This document shows, in pieces, positions 47,410 to 55,360 of a stretch of DNA of 57,135 nucleotides. Made by a program: the position numbers and the translations under genes. The notes beneath the pieces are model-generated. The model worked only from the letters and a program-made list of their open reading frames with translations, was not told the origin of the DNA and did no database searches. The stretch's first letter is position 1. Every line of letters begins with the position of its first letter. This DNA comes from Akkermansia muciniphila (lineage in GTDB: Bacteria; Verrucomicrobiota; Verrucomicrobiia; Limisphaerales; UBA9464), in contig CAMAUY010000024.1 in NCBI GenBank assembly GCA_945861565.1, positions 1 through 57,135 of the forward strand, written 5' to 3'.

Positions 47410-48336
47410 CTAGACCTTCACTTTGGCAAGAGTGTCTTTGAGGGCGCGGGCCGATGACTGCAACGCCATGGTTTCTTTGGGCCATAATTTGATCTCCACA
47501 TGCCGTAAAACACCGGCGCGTCCCACGACACTTGGCACGCTCAGGCAGATGTCACGGATGTCGTAGGCACCCTGGACTAGAGACGAAACCGGGAGCAGGG
47601 ATTGCCGGTTTAAGAGGACCGCGTGAATGACGTCGCGGATGGCTATACCTACGGCCCAGCCGGCACCGCCTTTCCGTTTGATCACCTCCGCCCCGCTCCC
47701 CTTGGTCCGTTCGAACACGGCGTTTTGGAACGACGGCGAACACTCCGGCAGGCCGGTGAGGGGCAGTCCATTGACGGTCGCGCTCGACCAGACGGGCAGC
47801 ATCGAATCGCCGTGTTCGCCGAGGATAAGGGCTTTGACCTGAGTTGGCGCGAGCTTTAGTTCCTCTGCGATGAACGAGCTGAAACGCGCCGTGTCGAGCA
47901 TTGTCCCCAGCCCGTAAACCTGCGGCCACGGCAACCCCAACCGCTTCACCGCCAGATGAGTGAGAATGTCGACGGGGTTGGAAACTACAAACACCTGCGC
48001 ATCCTTCCGGAAACCGGCCGATTTGATGCTGTCGAGGATTCCGACGAAAAGGGTGACATTTCGGTTGATCAGGTCGAGCCGGGATTCGTCCGGTTTGCGG
48101 CGAAGGCCGGCCGTGATGAGAAAGATATCGCTGTCTGCCGCCCGCGAATAGTCGCCGGCATAAATCCGTTGATCGCCACAGAATGCGGAGCCATGCAACA
48201 GGTCAAGGGCCTCGCCGTCGGCCAAGTCCTTGTTGGCATCGAGGATCTGCATCTCGGCCACCAGGCCGCCGCATTGGAGTGCAAAGGCAGCGCAAGAACC
48301 CACGCGGCCACCCCCGCCGATAATCGTTACTTTCAT
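47410..48336 (-). CDS. Lactate/malate-type dehydrogenase of the BMC operon
   Basis: 308 residues. The Rossmann motif is IGGGGRVGSCAA. The active-site loop reads ITAGLRRKPDESRLDLI, catalytic Asp/Arg are in the DTARFSSF region and the catalytic His is in GEHGDSMLP. At the position that is Gln in LDH and Arg in MDH (position 102 in LDH numbering) this protein has Arg, which favours malate-like substrates over lactate. In characterised PVM loci an enzyme of this class is present and proposed to help recycle NAD; the physiological substrate here is uncertain. It sits between the aldolase and the TIM-barrel protein, all on the minus strand. Confidence 0.88.
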   Translation of the reverse strand: MKVTIIGGGGRVGSCAAFALQCGGLVAEMQILDANKDLADGEALDLLHGSAFCGDQRIYAGDYSRAADSDIFLITAGLRRKPDESRLDLINRNVTLFVGILDSIKSAGFRKDAQVFVVSNPVDILTHLAVKRLGLPWPQVYGLGTMLDTARFSSFIAEELKLAPTQVKALILGEHGDSMLPVWSSATVNGLPLTGLPECSPSFQNAVFERTKGSGAEVIKRKGGAGWAVGIAIRDVIHAVLLNRQSLLPVSSLVQGAYDIRDICLSVPSVVGRAGVLRHVEIKLWPKETMALQSSARALKDTLAKVKV

Positions 48337-48435
48337 ACGTTTGACGTTTTAGAACCGCGAATGAACCCTGCTAAACTCGGCTCGGATTACACCCGTGAAG
48401 GCAGGTGGTAATCCTGAACTTGATTTCTCAAGAAC

Positions 48436-49473
48436 TTACTTCATCTGCGCCAGAATCTGATCAGTAATCGCCTGAACCGTCTTCTCGGCGTCCGCATCCA
48501 GGCCGACGTTTGATTCCAGTTTTCCCGGCAGTATGCACGCCACACCGGGCCGCCATTCGGCGTTGTCGCAAAGTTCACACTCCTTCAATCCGTGGCGTGG
48601 ATCGGGAATGCCCAGGCTTTGTTTGATCTTGAGCAGGTCCTGGAGCTGGGGCGCGGACATTGTCTTGGCCGGCACGCCGAGTTGCGCCGTCACCAGGATC
48701 GTGCGGCAGTACGCCTCAAGAATCTCCATCTTGAAATAGGCGTCCTCGACATTGTTATGGCTCCACGAAACGACGCCGTGATTGGCCATCAGGATCGTAT
48801 TGTGTTTATCAACAAGATCTCCCACCAATTGACCCATCTCCGGGGTTCCGGGCGTCCGATAGGGAGCGATGGCGACGGAGGCAAACACCTCGAACTCGGG
48901 AATCATGCACGTGGGTGGTAGCACCCCGGCGACCGCAAAGCCTGTGCTGTAGGGCGGATGGCAATGGCAGGTGGCCACCGCCTTCGGCTGCCGCTTCATG
49001 ATCTGAAGGTGCATGAGGATTTCGCTTGTGCGCCGCTTGGTGCCGGCAAGTTGATTGCCGTCAAAATCGACCAGACACATGTCCGCTGGCTTCATGAATC
49101 CCTTGCTGACCAGCGTCGGTGTGCACAGGGCGATGTCCTCGCCCACGCGGATCGCAATGTTGCCGCCATTTCCATCGACGTATTCCCGCTGCCAGAGCCG
49201 GCGCCCGATGTCGCAGAGTTGCTCCTTTAAGGCGAGAGCCTCGGGTGAATTAAAATAGGCTTCCAGCTCGGCCTTGGGTGATTTTGAGGTCAACGGCTTG
49301 GCGGGGATGGAAGCGGGCGCCGCCGCGGTGACGGGTCCGCGGCGGGAATTATCATAATCGCGAAGGGCATCCTTCGCGGAGGGAGTGAGCACCGCATCGG
49401 AGGGCAGGCTCCGGGGGTCGCCACCCTTGATGATAATCGACTCGATCTCTTTGGCAGTAAAGACAGTGCTCAT
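48436..49473 (-). CDS. Class II aldolase (fuculose/rhamnulose-phosphate type), BMC cargo
   Basis: 345 residues from the ATG at 49473. The N-terminus MSTVFTAKEIESIIIKGGDP is an amphipathic helix joined by a Pro/Ala linker (about 47-65) to the enzyme, the layout of a BMC encapsulation peptide. The core has Glu151 in RTSEILMH, zinc ligands His170 and His172 in CHCHPPYS and His232 in NHGVVSWS. Class II aldolases of this family split fuculose-1-phosphate or rhamnulose-1-phosphate into lactaldehyde and DHAP. It is longer than FucA (about 215 residues) because of the tail and a C-terminal CELCDNAEWRPGVAC segment. This is the signature enzyme of the compartment. Confidence 0.92.
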   Translation of the reverse strand: MSTVFTAKEIESIIIKGGDPRSLPSDAVLTPSAKDALRDYDNSRRGPVTAAAPASIPAKPLTSKSPKAELEAYFNSPEALALKEQLCDIGRRLWQREYVDGNGGNIAIRVGEDIALCTPTLVSKGFMKPADMCLVDFDGNQLAGTKRRTSEILMHLQIMKRQPKAVATCHCHPPYSTGFAVAGVLPPTCMIPEFEVFASVAIAPYRTPGTPEMGQLVGDLVDKHNTILMANHGVVSWSHNNVEDAYFKMEILEAYCRTILVTAQLGVPAKTMSAPQLQDLLKIKQSLGIPDPRHGLKECELCDNAEWRPGVACILPGKLESNVGLDADAEKTVQAITDQILAQMK

Positions 49474-49489
49474 GGAAATGAAAATCTGG

Positions 49490-49795
49490 CTACGGGTTGA
49501 ATGGGCTGTAAAAAATCTCGTCAACGAGCGCGGCATTGATGGCGTCGATGGGCGGCGATATGTCAAACGGCTGTGCCGCCTCCCGTCCTTCGATATAACC
49601 GATCGTCTGACCGATCCCGCCGCCGAGCGCGTCGTAGACGATCAAACTCGGATCCTTGCTGAGGCCGGGAGGTGTTTCGGTGCCGCGCTGATAGTGCGCC
49701 CGGGTAAAGGGTGAAACGATCAACCAGCGGGCGCCTTCAAGACCGGCGGCGGTTGAGCTGAGGGTGACTCGCCCGATGACGGCGCCCAGTTTCAT
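49490..49795 (-). CDS. BMC vertex shell protein (BMC-P, EutN/CcmL family)
   Basis: 101 residues starting MKLGAVIGRVTLSSTAAGLE. LSKDPSLIVYDALGGGIGQT and AAQPFDISPPIDAINAALVD are the conserved parts of the pentamer fold. Five copies cap the vertices of an icosahedral shell. It overlaps the upstream BMC-P gene by four bases (ATGA) and is one of three BMC-P genes in the operon, which is the number expected for PVM-type loci. Confidence 0.93.
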   Translation of the reverse strand: MKLGAVIGRVTLSSTAAGLEGARWLIVSPFTRAHYQRGTETPPGLSKDPSLIVYDALGGGIGQTIGYIEGREAAQPFDISPPIDAINAALVDEIFYSPFNP

Positions 49796-50070
49796 ACGGG
49801 GATCCCCGGCTCCTTTTCATCCACCACACCGATCACAATCCAACGGGCTGGGCTTTTGGGGTCTCCAACCGCGGTGCGTGCGGCGGAACCATCGCTGGAT
49901 ATCACCACGCGTTGATGCATGCCGGCCCCGTGGGAATCGATTGCGATCTGAGGGGTTCCTTCGGGTTCGCCCGCAGAGCTAATCGGCTGGCAAATGACCA
50001 GCCGCCAGCCCTCGAAGCTGGGATGCTTCCGGGTGGCGACCACATTGCCTTCGATGCGAGCGAGGAGCAT
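49792..50070 (-). CDS. BMC vertex shell protein (BMC-P, EutN/CcmL family)
   Basis: 92 residues starting MLLARIEGNVVATRKHPSFE, then LVICQPI, AIDSHGAGMHQRVVISSDGS and WIVIGVVDE, the pentamer-forming pattern. It starts three bases after the stop of the aldehyde dehydrogenase gene and overlaps the next BMC-P gene. The sequence is closer to the third BMC-P (51733-52044) than to its immediate downstream neighbour, as seen in the shared LARIEG/LARVEG start and IG-V-D ends. Confidence 0.93.
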   Translation of the reverse strand: MLLARIEGNVVATRKHPSFEGWRLVICQPISSAGEPEGTPQIAIDSHGAGMHQRVVISSDGSAARTAVGDPKSPARWIVIGVVDEKEPGIPV

Positions 50071-50073
50071 GGC

Positions 50074-51582
50074 TCAATAAATCCTCAGATTATCCACCAT
50101 GACGCACCGGCGCACCCGGGTGAACGTCCGCGGGTTGCTCACGCCTTCGCCCGTCGGTGTGGCAATGCTGAAGCTGAGATAGCCTTCTCCCCCCAGACCG
50201 AGCCCCGCCATGCAGGGCCCATTCTTGATGAACAACGTCGTGTCGAGCGCGCGGCCCATGGCCGTCATCGCCTCAACATCATGGGAGTGAATGATCGCTG
50301 TATGCTTATAGCCGTGTTCGGCGACCAGCGATCGCGCAACGCCCTCCTCCAGGCTTTTCACCCGGGTGATCGGTAAGAAGGGCATCATCTGCTCCTCGAC
50401 GACGAACGGGTGATCGGCATCGGTTTCGGCAAACAGCAGTTGAGTTCCCGCCGGAATGTTCAGACCGGCGGCCCGGGCCAGCACACTCGGATCCTTCCCG
50501 ATGAAATCCTTGTTCACGGCGGCGTGTCCACACCCGCCACCCTGCCCGGGTGTGATCGTGAATGCGGCCTTGGTCAGGGCTTCGAGCTGAATACTCGTCA
50601 GTTTGACCCCGCCGTTTTGCTCCATCTGCGACATCAATTTGTCGGCGATATTTTCCAGTGCGAAAACTTCCTTCTCACCAATGCAGAGCAGGTTGTTGTC
50701 GTAACTCGCACCCTGAATGATCGCTTTGGCCGCTCGCTTCATGCAGGCGGTGTCATCAACATAAACCGGTGGATTTCCCGGCCCGGCGCAGATGGCCCGC
50801 TTGCCGGTCTGCATCGCAGCCTTCACCACACCCGGACCTCCCGTCACCAGCAGAAGTCGCACGACGTCGTGTTTGCACATCGCCGCAAAGCTTTCCATCG
50901 ATGGCTTCTCGATGATCGTCGCGATATTTTCGATCCCGATCTCTCGGTAGATGGCCTCGTTGAAGGCGCGAATGGCGATGGCCGCGCAGCGTGCCGCGCT
51001 GGGATGAGGGTTGAACACCGCTGCATTACCTGCCGCGATGATATTGACGATATTTCCGCTCAGCGTCGGAATCGAATGGGTGCTTGGTGTGACGGCACCG
51101 ACCACGCCGAAGGGAGTGTATTCCTCGAGCGTAATTCCATGATCGCCGCTGCGAGCATCGGGACGAAGCCACTCCACACCGGGGACCAACTTAATGATCT
51201 TCAGCTTCTCGATCTTGTGGTCAAGACGTCCGATCCGTGTCTCGTCGAGTTCGATTTTGCCCCAGGGCTCCGCGTTGGCTTCCGCCATCGCTTTGACGAT
51301 CTCAACGATTTTGACCCGGGCAGCAACTCCCTGCTGCTGCAGCTGTAGAAAAGATTCCTGCGCCGCGACACACGCTTCATTCGCGTCCGCAAATACGCCG
51401 AACTTACCCCGCAAACCGGGCGTGCTCACGGCTGTGCCTTTGCTCCCGCATCCGCACGCCGCTGCCGCAGGGGCGGCGGACTCGGCCGAGGCGAGTGGCT
51501 TGGCAGAAGCCGGCTTGCCGCCGAGGCGGCCTAACACTTCGGAAACGATGTCCCGGATCAATTGTTCGTTGGCGGCGCTCAT
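50074..51582 (-). CDS. CoA-acylating aldehyde dehydrogenase, BMC cargo (PduP/EutE-like)
   Basis: 502 residues. The N-terminal helix MSAANEQLIRDIVSEVLGRL, followed by an Ala/Ser/Pro linker (about 22-55), is an encapsulation peptide. The linker contains CGCG (43-46). The catalytic domain has VTPSTHSIPTLSGN, LLLVTGGPGVVKAAM and Cys300 in DNNLLCIGEK. The reaction is aldehyde + CoA + NAD to acyl-CoA + NADH. With lactaldehyde or propionaldehyde as substrate it feeds the PduL phosphotransacylase at 54596. Confinement inside the shell retains the toxic aldehyde. Confidence 0.95.
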   Translation of the reverse strand: MSAANEQLIRDIVSEVLGRLGGKPASAKPLASAESAAPAAAACGCGSKGTAVSTPGLRGKFGVFADANEACVAAQESFLQLQQQGVAARVKIVEIVKAMAEANAEPWGKIELDETRIGRLDHKIEKLKIIKLVPGVEWLRPDARSGDHGITLEEYTPFGVVGAVTPSTHSIPTLSGNIVNIIAAGNAAVFNPHPSAARCAAIAIRAFNEAIYREIGIENIATIIEKPSMESFAAMCKHDVVRLLLVTGGPGVVKAAMQTGKRAICAGPGNPPVYVDDTACMKRAAKAIIQGASYDNNLLCIGEKEVFALENIADKLMSQMEQNGGVKLTSIQLEALTKAAFTITPGQGGGCGHAAVNKDFIGKDPSVLARAAGLNIPAGTQLLFAETDADHPFVVEEQMMPFLPITRVKSLEEGVARSLVAEHGYKHTAIIHSHDVEAMTAMGRALDTTLFIKNGPCMAGLGLGGEGYLSFSIATPTGEGVSNPRTFTRVRRCVMVDNLRIY

Positions 51583-51732
51583 GGTAAGAAATTCAAAAGG
51601 TTACGGACCAAATTCGAAGTCGGGCGGACGGGTATAAGCCCCGGTGCCGATCGCGCGCTGGCGGATCGGGACACGCTTCGTTCACCGAGTTTCAGGGGAG
51701 CTTTCAAGATCAGGATTGGGCTTGCGACCGGT

Positions 51733-52044
51733 TCATTGGCGGGCGTTAAAAATCTGTTTCCCCAGCACGTCCACCGAATCGACGATCCCGATGATGACGG
51801 CATCAATGGGAGCCTCCTTCATTCCCGCTGCGAGACGGGCGCTGCTGCCCTGGCAAAACATGACCAACTCACCAATCCCGGCACCGAGGGTGTCGACCGC
51901 CACAATGGTATTCAGGCCGGGGCGAAACTTCGTGGGGTCTTTTTCGTCCACGAGTTGCGGCCGGAGCAGGAGCAATTTGCGGCCATTCATGCTGGCCTCT
52001 TTTTTGGTGGAGACGACCGAGCCTTCGACGCGAGCGAGAAACAT
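51733..52044 (-). CDS. BMC vertex shell protein (BMC-P, EutN/CcmL family)
   Basis: 103 residues from the ATG at 52044; the frame extends to 52137 without similarity. MFLARVEGSVVSTKKEASMN, LRPQL, IVAVDTLGAGIGELVMFCQG and IIGIVDSVDVLGKQIFNAR give the complete EutN/CcmL pattern. It has the canonical DTLGAG loop at the pentamer centre, whereas the other two copies read DALGGG and DSHGAG. It sits between the third BMC-H and the aldehyde dehydrogenase. Confidence 0.94.
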   Translation of the reverse strand: MFLARVEGSVVSTKKEASMNGRKLLLLRPQLVDEKDPTKFRPGLNTIVAVDTLGAGIGELVMFCQGSSARLAAGMKEAPIDAVIIGIVDSVDVLGKQIFNARQ

Positions 52045-52143
52045 GATGAGACGGGTATAGGATGTGGGAGAGCGGGTCGCCCCCAAGTGCGCTGTGCCGA
52101 TCGGGCACAGAGCGCGGCCGGCCACGGATCCGCGCAAAAGCCA

Positions 52144-52428
52144 TTACTTTTTCTTGGGGAGCACGGCGTCGACATCCCCGTGTGGACGCGCGATCACATG
52201 CACGCTGACGATTTCGCCTTTAATGGCCTTTATGGCCTGGGCGCCGGCGTCGGTGGCGGCTTTGACGGCAGCGACATCGCCGACGACGACCGCGGTGACA
52301 AGCGCATTGCCGACTTGGATCATCGGGCCGGCCAGTTCCACGTTGGCCGCCTTGAGCATGGCGTCGGTGCCCTCGACGAGAGCGACAAGACCGCGGGTTT
52401 CAATCATTCCGATTGCAAGTTGTGACAT
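52144..52428 (-). CDS. BMC hexamer shell protein (BMC-H), third copy, altered pore loop
   Basis: 94 residues from the ATG at 52428. It has the family start MSQLAIGMIETRGLVALVEG and end VIARPHGDVDAV. The loop that lines the pore in the hexamer reads VGNAL (Gly40-Asn41-Ala42) where the two other copies have GGG or GSG. The usual Arg or Lys before GDV is Val (VVVGDVAAVKA). It lies apart from the other two BMC-H genes, after ackA. As I recall, PVM loci normally have two BMC-H, so this third copy may give a second pore type or a specialised facet. Confidence 0.93.
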   Translation of the reverse strand: MSQLAIGMIETRGLVALVEGTDAMLKAANVELAGPMIQVGNALVTAVVVGDVAAVKAATDAGAQAIKAIKGEIVSVHVIARPHGDVDAVLPKKK

Positions 52429-52577
52429 AAGTGTGTTGCTGGTTTGTTTTGTTAATGGTTGATAAAGTAGAATGCCCCGGGAATGGGGAGCCAATCTGCC
52501 CGCGCGGGCGAGTGGGGGTCACCGGATTCTATAGCCTTGGGCATTGCAGTCCTGCATCGAGGTGTCTTCATCGGAAG

Positions 52578-53765
52578 CTAGTTCTTTTGCAGAAGGCGTT
52601 TTGCCTCCCGGGCGACGACCAATTCCTCGTTGGTCGGTATGACCAGCACCTGGACGCGCGAGTTGGCGGCGCTGATGACGGCTTCGGTGGCGCGGGCGGC
52701 CTGATTCCTCTCTGGATCGAGCACAATGCCGAGTTGATCGAGATCGGCGCAGATTGCCGCGCGAAGTTCGGCCCGGTTTTCCCCGATTCCGGCGGTGAAG
52801 ACGATGGCATCGGCACCATTCAGTTGAAAGAAATAGCCTCCGATCCAGCGGCGAGCCTCGCTGACAAATACGTCGATCGCGAGTTTTGCCTTGGCGTTGC
52901 CGCGGGTGGCGGCTTCCTGAATGTCCCGAATGTCGTTCGAAAGGCCGCCGCTAAGCCCTTTCAAGCCACCTTCCTTGGCAAACTGCCGCTGAGCCTCGTC
53001 GAGAGATATCCCCAGTGTTTTTACGGCGTAGGGGAGCGCTTCGGCGTCGAGATCGCCCACACGGTTGTTGTGCGGAAGACCTGATTGCGGGCTCATGCCG
53101 AGACTGTTTCCGATGGCGATACCATTGCGGATCCCACTGATGCTGGAGCTTCCGCCCAGGTGACAGGAGATGACTCGCAGGGGTGGGTTTTCCACCGGGG
53201 ATGTGCCACCGTTGATATAGAGGTTTGCCGTTCGGGCCGCGACGTCCGCGCGGCCAAGGAGTTGGGCCGAACGCTCGGCGATAAATTTGTGGCTGGCACC
53301 GTGAAACCCCCAGCGTCGCACGCCGATATCGACCCATGAATCGGGAACGGCGTAGCGCATCATGGCCTCCGGCGCGAACTGATAGAACGCGGTTTCGAAC
53401 AGCCCGATCAGAGGCACCCCGGGAACTCGCTGAGCGAAGAGGCGGATGCCGGTGATGTAGGGCGGATTATGGGCTGGTGCGAGCCCGTTGTAGGCTTCCA
53501 TCGCCGCGAGCACACGGTCATCGAGTCGCACGCAACCCGTGATACCCTTCGCGATGACGGTCTTGAAACCGACGGCGGCGAGATCCTGTTCGCCGGCGAT
53601 GACGCCCGCCTTCTTTAGCTCTGCGAGACATTCCGCGATCGCCTGCGGATAGTCCGTGACCCGCTCGAAGCCGCCCTTGTGGAGCAGCGTCTCGGCGTTG
53701 TTCGAAAAATCGAACAGACGCCATTTAAGCGAGGTCGAGCCGATATTGGCGACGAGTATCTTCAT
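52578..53765 (-). CDS. ackA: Acetate/propionate kinase of the BMC operon
   Basis: 395 residues from the ATG at 53765. The first signature is ANIGSTSLKWRLF, the second WGFHGASHKFIAERS, followed by HLGGSSSISGI and VFTAGIGENRAELR. It transfers phosphate from the acyl-phosphate made by PduL to ADP, yielding ATP and a carboxylic acid. No terminal extension typical of encapsulation is visible, so it may act outside the shell or bind it indirectly. Located between the two BMC-H groups. Confidence 0.95.
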   Translation of the reverse strand: MKILVANIGSTSLKWRLFDFSNNAETLLHKGGFERVTDYPQAIAECLAELKKAGVIAGEQDLAAVGFKTVIAKGITGCVRLDDRVLAAMEAYNGLAPAHNPPYITGIRLFAQRVPGVPLIGLFETAFYQFAPEAMMRYAVPDSWVDIGVRRWGFHGASHKFIAERSAQLLGRADVAARTANLYINGGTSPVENPPLRVISCHLGGSSSISGIRNGIAIGNSLGMSPQSGLPHNNRVGDLDAEALPYAVKTLGISLDEAQRQFAKEGGLKGLSGGLSNDIRDIQEAATRGNAKAKLAIDVFVSEARRWIGGYFFQLNGADAIVFTAGIGENRAELRAAICADLDQLGIVLDPERNQAARATEAVISAANSRVQVLVIPTNEELVVAREAKRLLQKN

Positions 53766-53876
53766 CACAGCGAAGCGGGATTCCGTGCGGCAAAACCAGA
53801 GGGCCAACTCAAGGACAGGGTTGGCGAACCCGAGCGACACCCCGGGGTTCGGGCTTGGCGTTGCGGGTCCCCCTCA

Positions 53877-54155
53877 TTACTGCAACCACTTGCCGAGGGC
53901 AGCGAGACCGTCGTGGGGGCGGGGGATCACCTGCACGCTGACCACCGATCCTACCTGCGCCGCAGCGGCGGCACCGGCATCAATGCCCGCCTTCACACTT
54001 GCCACATCGCCGCGGAAAAATGCCGTGACGTAGCCGGAGCCAATCTTTTCCCAGCCGGTAAACGAGACATTTGCGGCTTTGAGCGCGGCATCCACCGCTT
54101 CGAAAAGCGCGCAGAGACCCTTGCATTCGATCATGCCAATTGCTTGTTGAGCCAT
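53877..54155 (-). CDS. BMC hexamer shell protein (BMC-H), second copy
   Basis: 92 residues from the ATG at 54155. [20 protein letters not shown] opens the fold; [20 protein letters not shown] carries the canonical pore loop GSG (39-41); [17 protein letters not shown] closes it. It most closely resembles classical metabolosome hexamers such as PduA. It forms the flat facets of the shell and conducts substrates through its central pore. Confidence 0.96.
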   Translation of the reverse strand: MAQQAIGMIECKGLCALFEAVDAALKAANVSFTGWEKIGSGYVTAFFRGDVASVKAGIDAGAAAAAQVGSVVSVQVIPRPHDGLAALGKWLQ

Positions 54156-54192
54156 AGTATTAGTTTTGGATTGAAGGTTGAGAAGGGTGGGA

Positions 54193-54495
54193 CTATTTGC
54201 GGGCGACCGGAGCGGCCGATGCGGCTTCGCCGAAGAAAATTTTACCGAGATCATCGTGCGGACGGGCGATGACGTGGCTGGCGACGAGTTCGCCGACCTG
54301 ACTTGCAGCCTTCGAGCCGGCGTCGACGGCGGCTTTCACGCTGGCCACATCACCCTTGCAGATGACGGTGATCAGACCACCGCCGATGGAGATGGTTTTG
54401 GTGATGGAAATGTTTGCGGCCTTGGCCATGGCATCGGTGGCTTCGATGCTGCCGGTGTAGCCCTTTGTTTCGATCATGCCGATTGCTTCGCTCAT
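54193..54495 (-). CDS. BMC hexamer shell protein (BMC-H), first copy
   Basis: 100 residues. [20 protein letters not shown] begins the fold and [20 protein letters not shown] holds the pore loop GGG (38-40). The C-terminus [20 protein letters not shown] extends a little beyond the classical end. It and the second copy are adjacent, in keeping with paired BMC-H genes in PVM loci. Confidence 0.96.
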   Translation of the reverse strand: MSEAIGMIETKGYTGSIEATDAMAKAANISITKTISIGGGLITVICKGDVASVKAAVDAGSKAASQVGELVASHVIARPHDDLGKIFFGEAASAAPVARK

Positions 54496-54595
54496 AGTTC
54501 AGTTACGTGTTGGTTGTTGAGAATTGTTATTGAATCGAGTGCCAAGAATTGAGAGTCGGAGAGTGGGTCTGGGGAAGGCCGGTATCGGGGCGGGT

Positions 54596-55276
54596 TTACT
54601 TGACGAGTTCACAGGGAGTCTCCGGAAGGAGGTTGCAGGCGTTGCCTTCGTCGGTGTCGATGTGAACCTCCAGTTTGAAACTGGGATCAATTCGGACCAG
54701 CATTTCATCGAGCGAGATGGCGCAGGGGCCGCCGACTTTGAGATGTATCATCTGACCCGCTTTCACGCCGTAAAACTCGGCATCCGTTGGATGCATGTGA
54801 ACGTGGCGTGCGGCCCGGATGACCCCCCGGGGCATCTCGAAGAAGCCGGCCGCTCCCATCAACATGCATCCCGGGGTGTCGGCGATATTGCCGGAAGCCC
54901 GGAGCGGGATATCAAACCCCAGCGCGATGGCATCGGTGTAGGCCAGTTCAATCTGATTCAGGGTTCGGCAGGGGCCAAGTATGCGCAGATTGGAAATCAC
55001 CCGGCTGCGAGGGCCGATGAGTGTGACGACCTCTTTCGCGGCAAATTGGCCATCCTGATACAGCCATTTATGAACCTGGAGCTTGTGACCGGCACCAAAT
55101 AATGCCTCCACCGCTTCCGGTGTCAGATGACAATGCCGCGCGCTGATATTGACCACGAGAGGATTCGGGGCCGATGCCGTCCGGGGCATCGCTTTGCCGA
55201 GGCGTGAGTACACCGACTGCCGTACCAGATGTTCAACAACGGCACGGGGCGGAGGCGATTGCATTGCCTGAGACAT
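54596..55276 (-). CDS. pduL: PduL-type phosphate acyltransferase of the BMC
   Basis: 226 residues. The N-terminal SPPPRAVVEHLVRQSVYSRL helix and a short linker are an encapsulation peptide. The two PduL domains follow: ISARHCHLTPEAVEALFGAG (His48 and His50) and IRAARHVHMHPTDAEFYGV (His158, His160, His162), the metal-binding residues of the family. It converts acyl-CoA and phosphate to acyl-phosphate and regenerates CoA inside the shell. It is the first gene of the operon. A good promoter ends almost at its start codon, so the message may be leaderless unless a later ATG (55264) is used. Confidence 0.94.
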   Translation of the reverse strand: MSQAMQSPPPRAVVEHLVRQSVYSRLGKAMPRTASAPNPLVVNISARHCHLTPEAVEALFGAGHKLQVHKWLYQDGQFAAKEVVTLIGPRSRVISNLRILGPCRTLNQIELAYTDAIALGFDIPLRASGNIADTPGCMLMGAAGFFEMPRGVIRAARHVHMHPTDAEFYGVKAGQMIHLKVGGPCAISLDEMLVRIDPSFKLEVHIDTDEGNACNLLPETPCELVK

Positions 55277-55283
55277 TGGGGCT

Positions 55284-55312
55284 GTTATCGCTAGCTAATG
55301 GAAATGCGTCAA
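55284..55312 (-). promoter_or_regulatory. Predicted sigma-70-type promoter of the BMC operon
   Basis: On the minus strand TTGACG (55312-55307) is separated by exactly 17 bases from GATAAC (55289-55284). Matches to TTGACA and TATAAT are 5/6 and 4/6. The start of transcription would be at about 55277, next to the pduL ATG at 55276. Confidence 0.45.
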
Positions 55313-55327
55313 ACGATTTCTTGCAAA

Positions 55328-55350
55328 ATCTTCCATAATCTTCCACAATC
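55328..55350. promoter_or_regulatory. Direct repeats AATCTTCCA(T/C) upstream of the BMC promoter, candidate operator
   Basis: AATCTTCCAT, AATCTTCCAC and AATC follow one another at a 10-base period, one helical turn. The tract lies just beyond the -35 box of the BMC promoter and immediately 5' of the deoR-type gene start, so it could be bound by that regulator to control both directions. Confidence 0.4.
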
Positions 55351-55360
55351 ATGGAGTACA

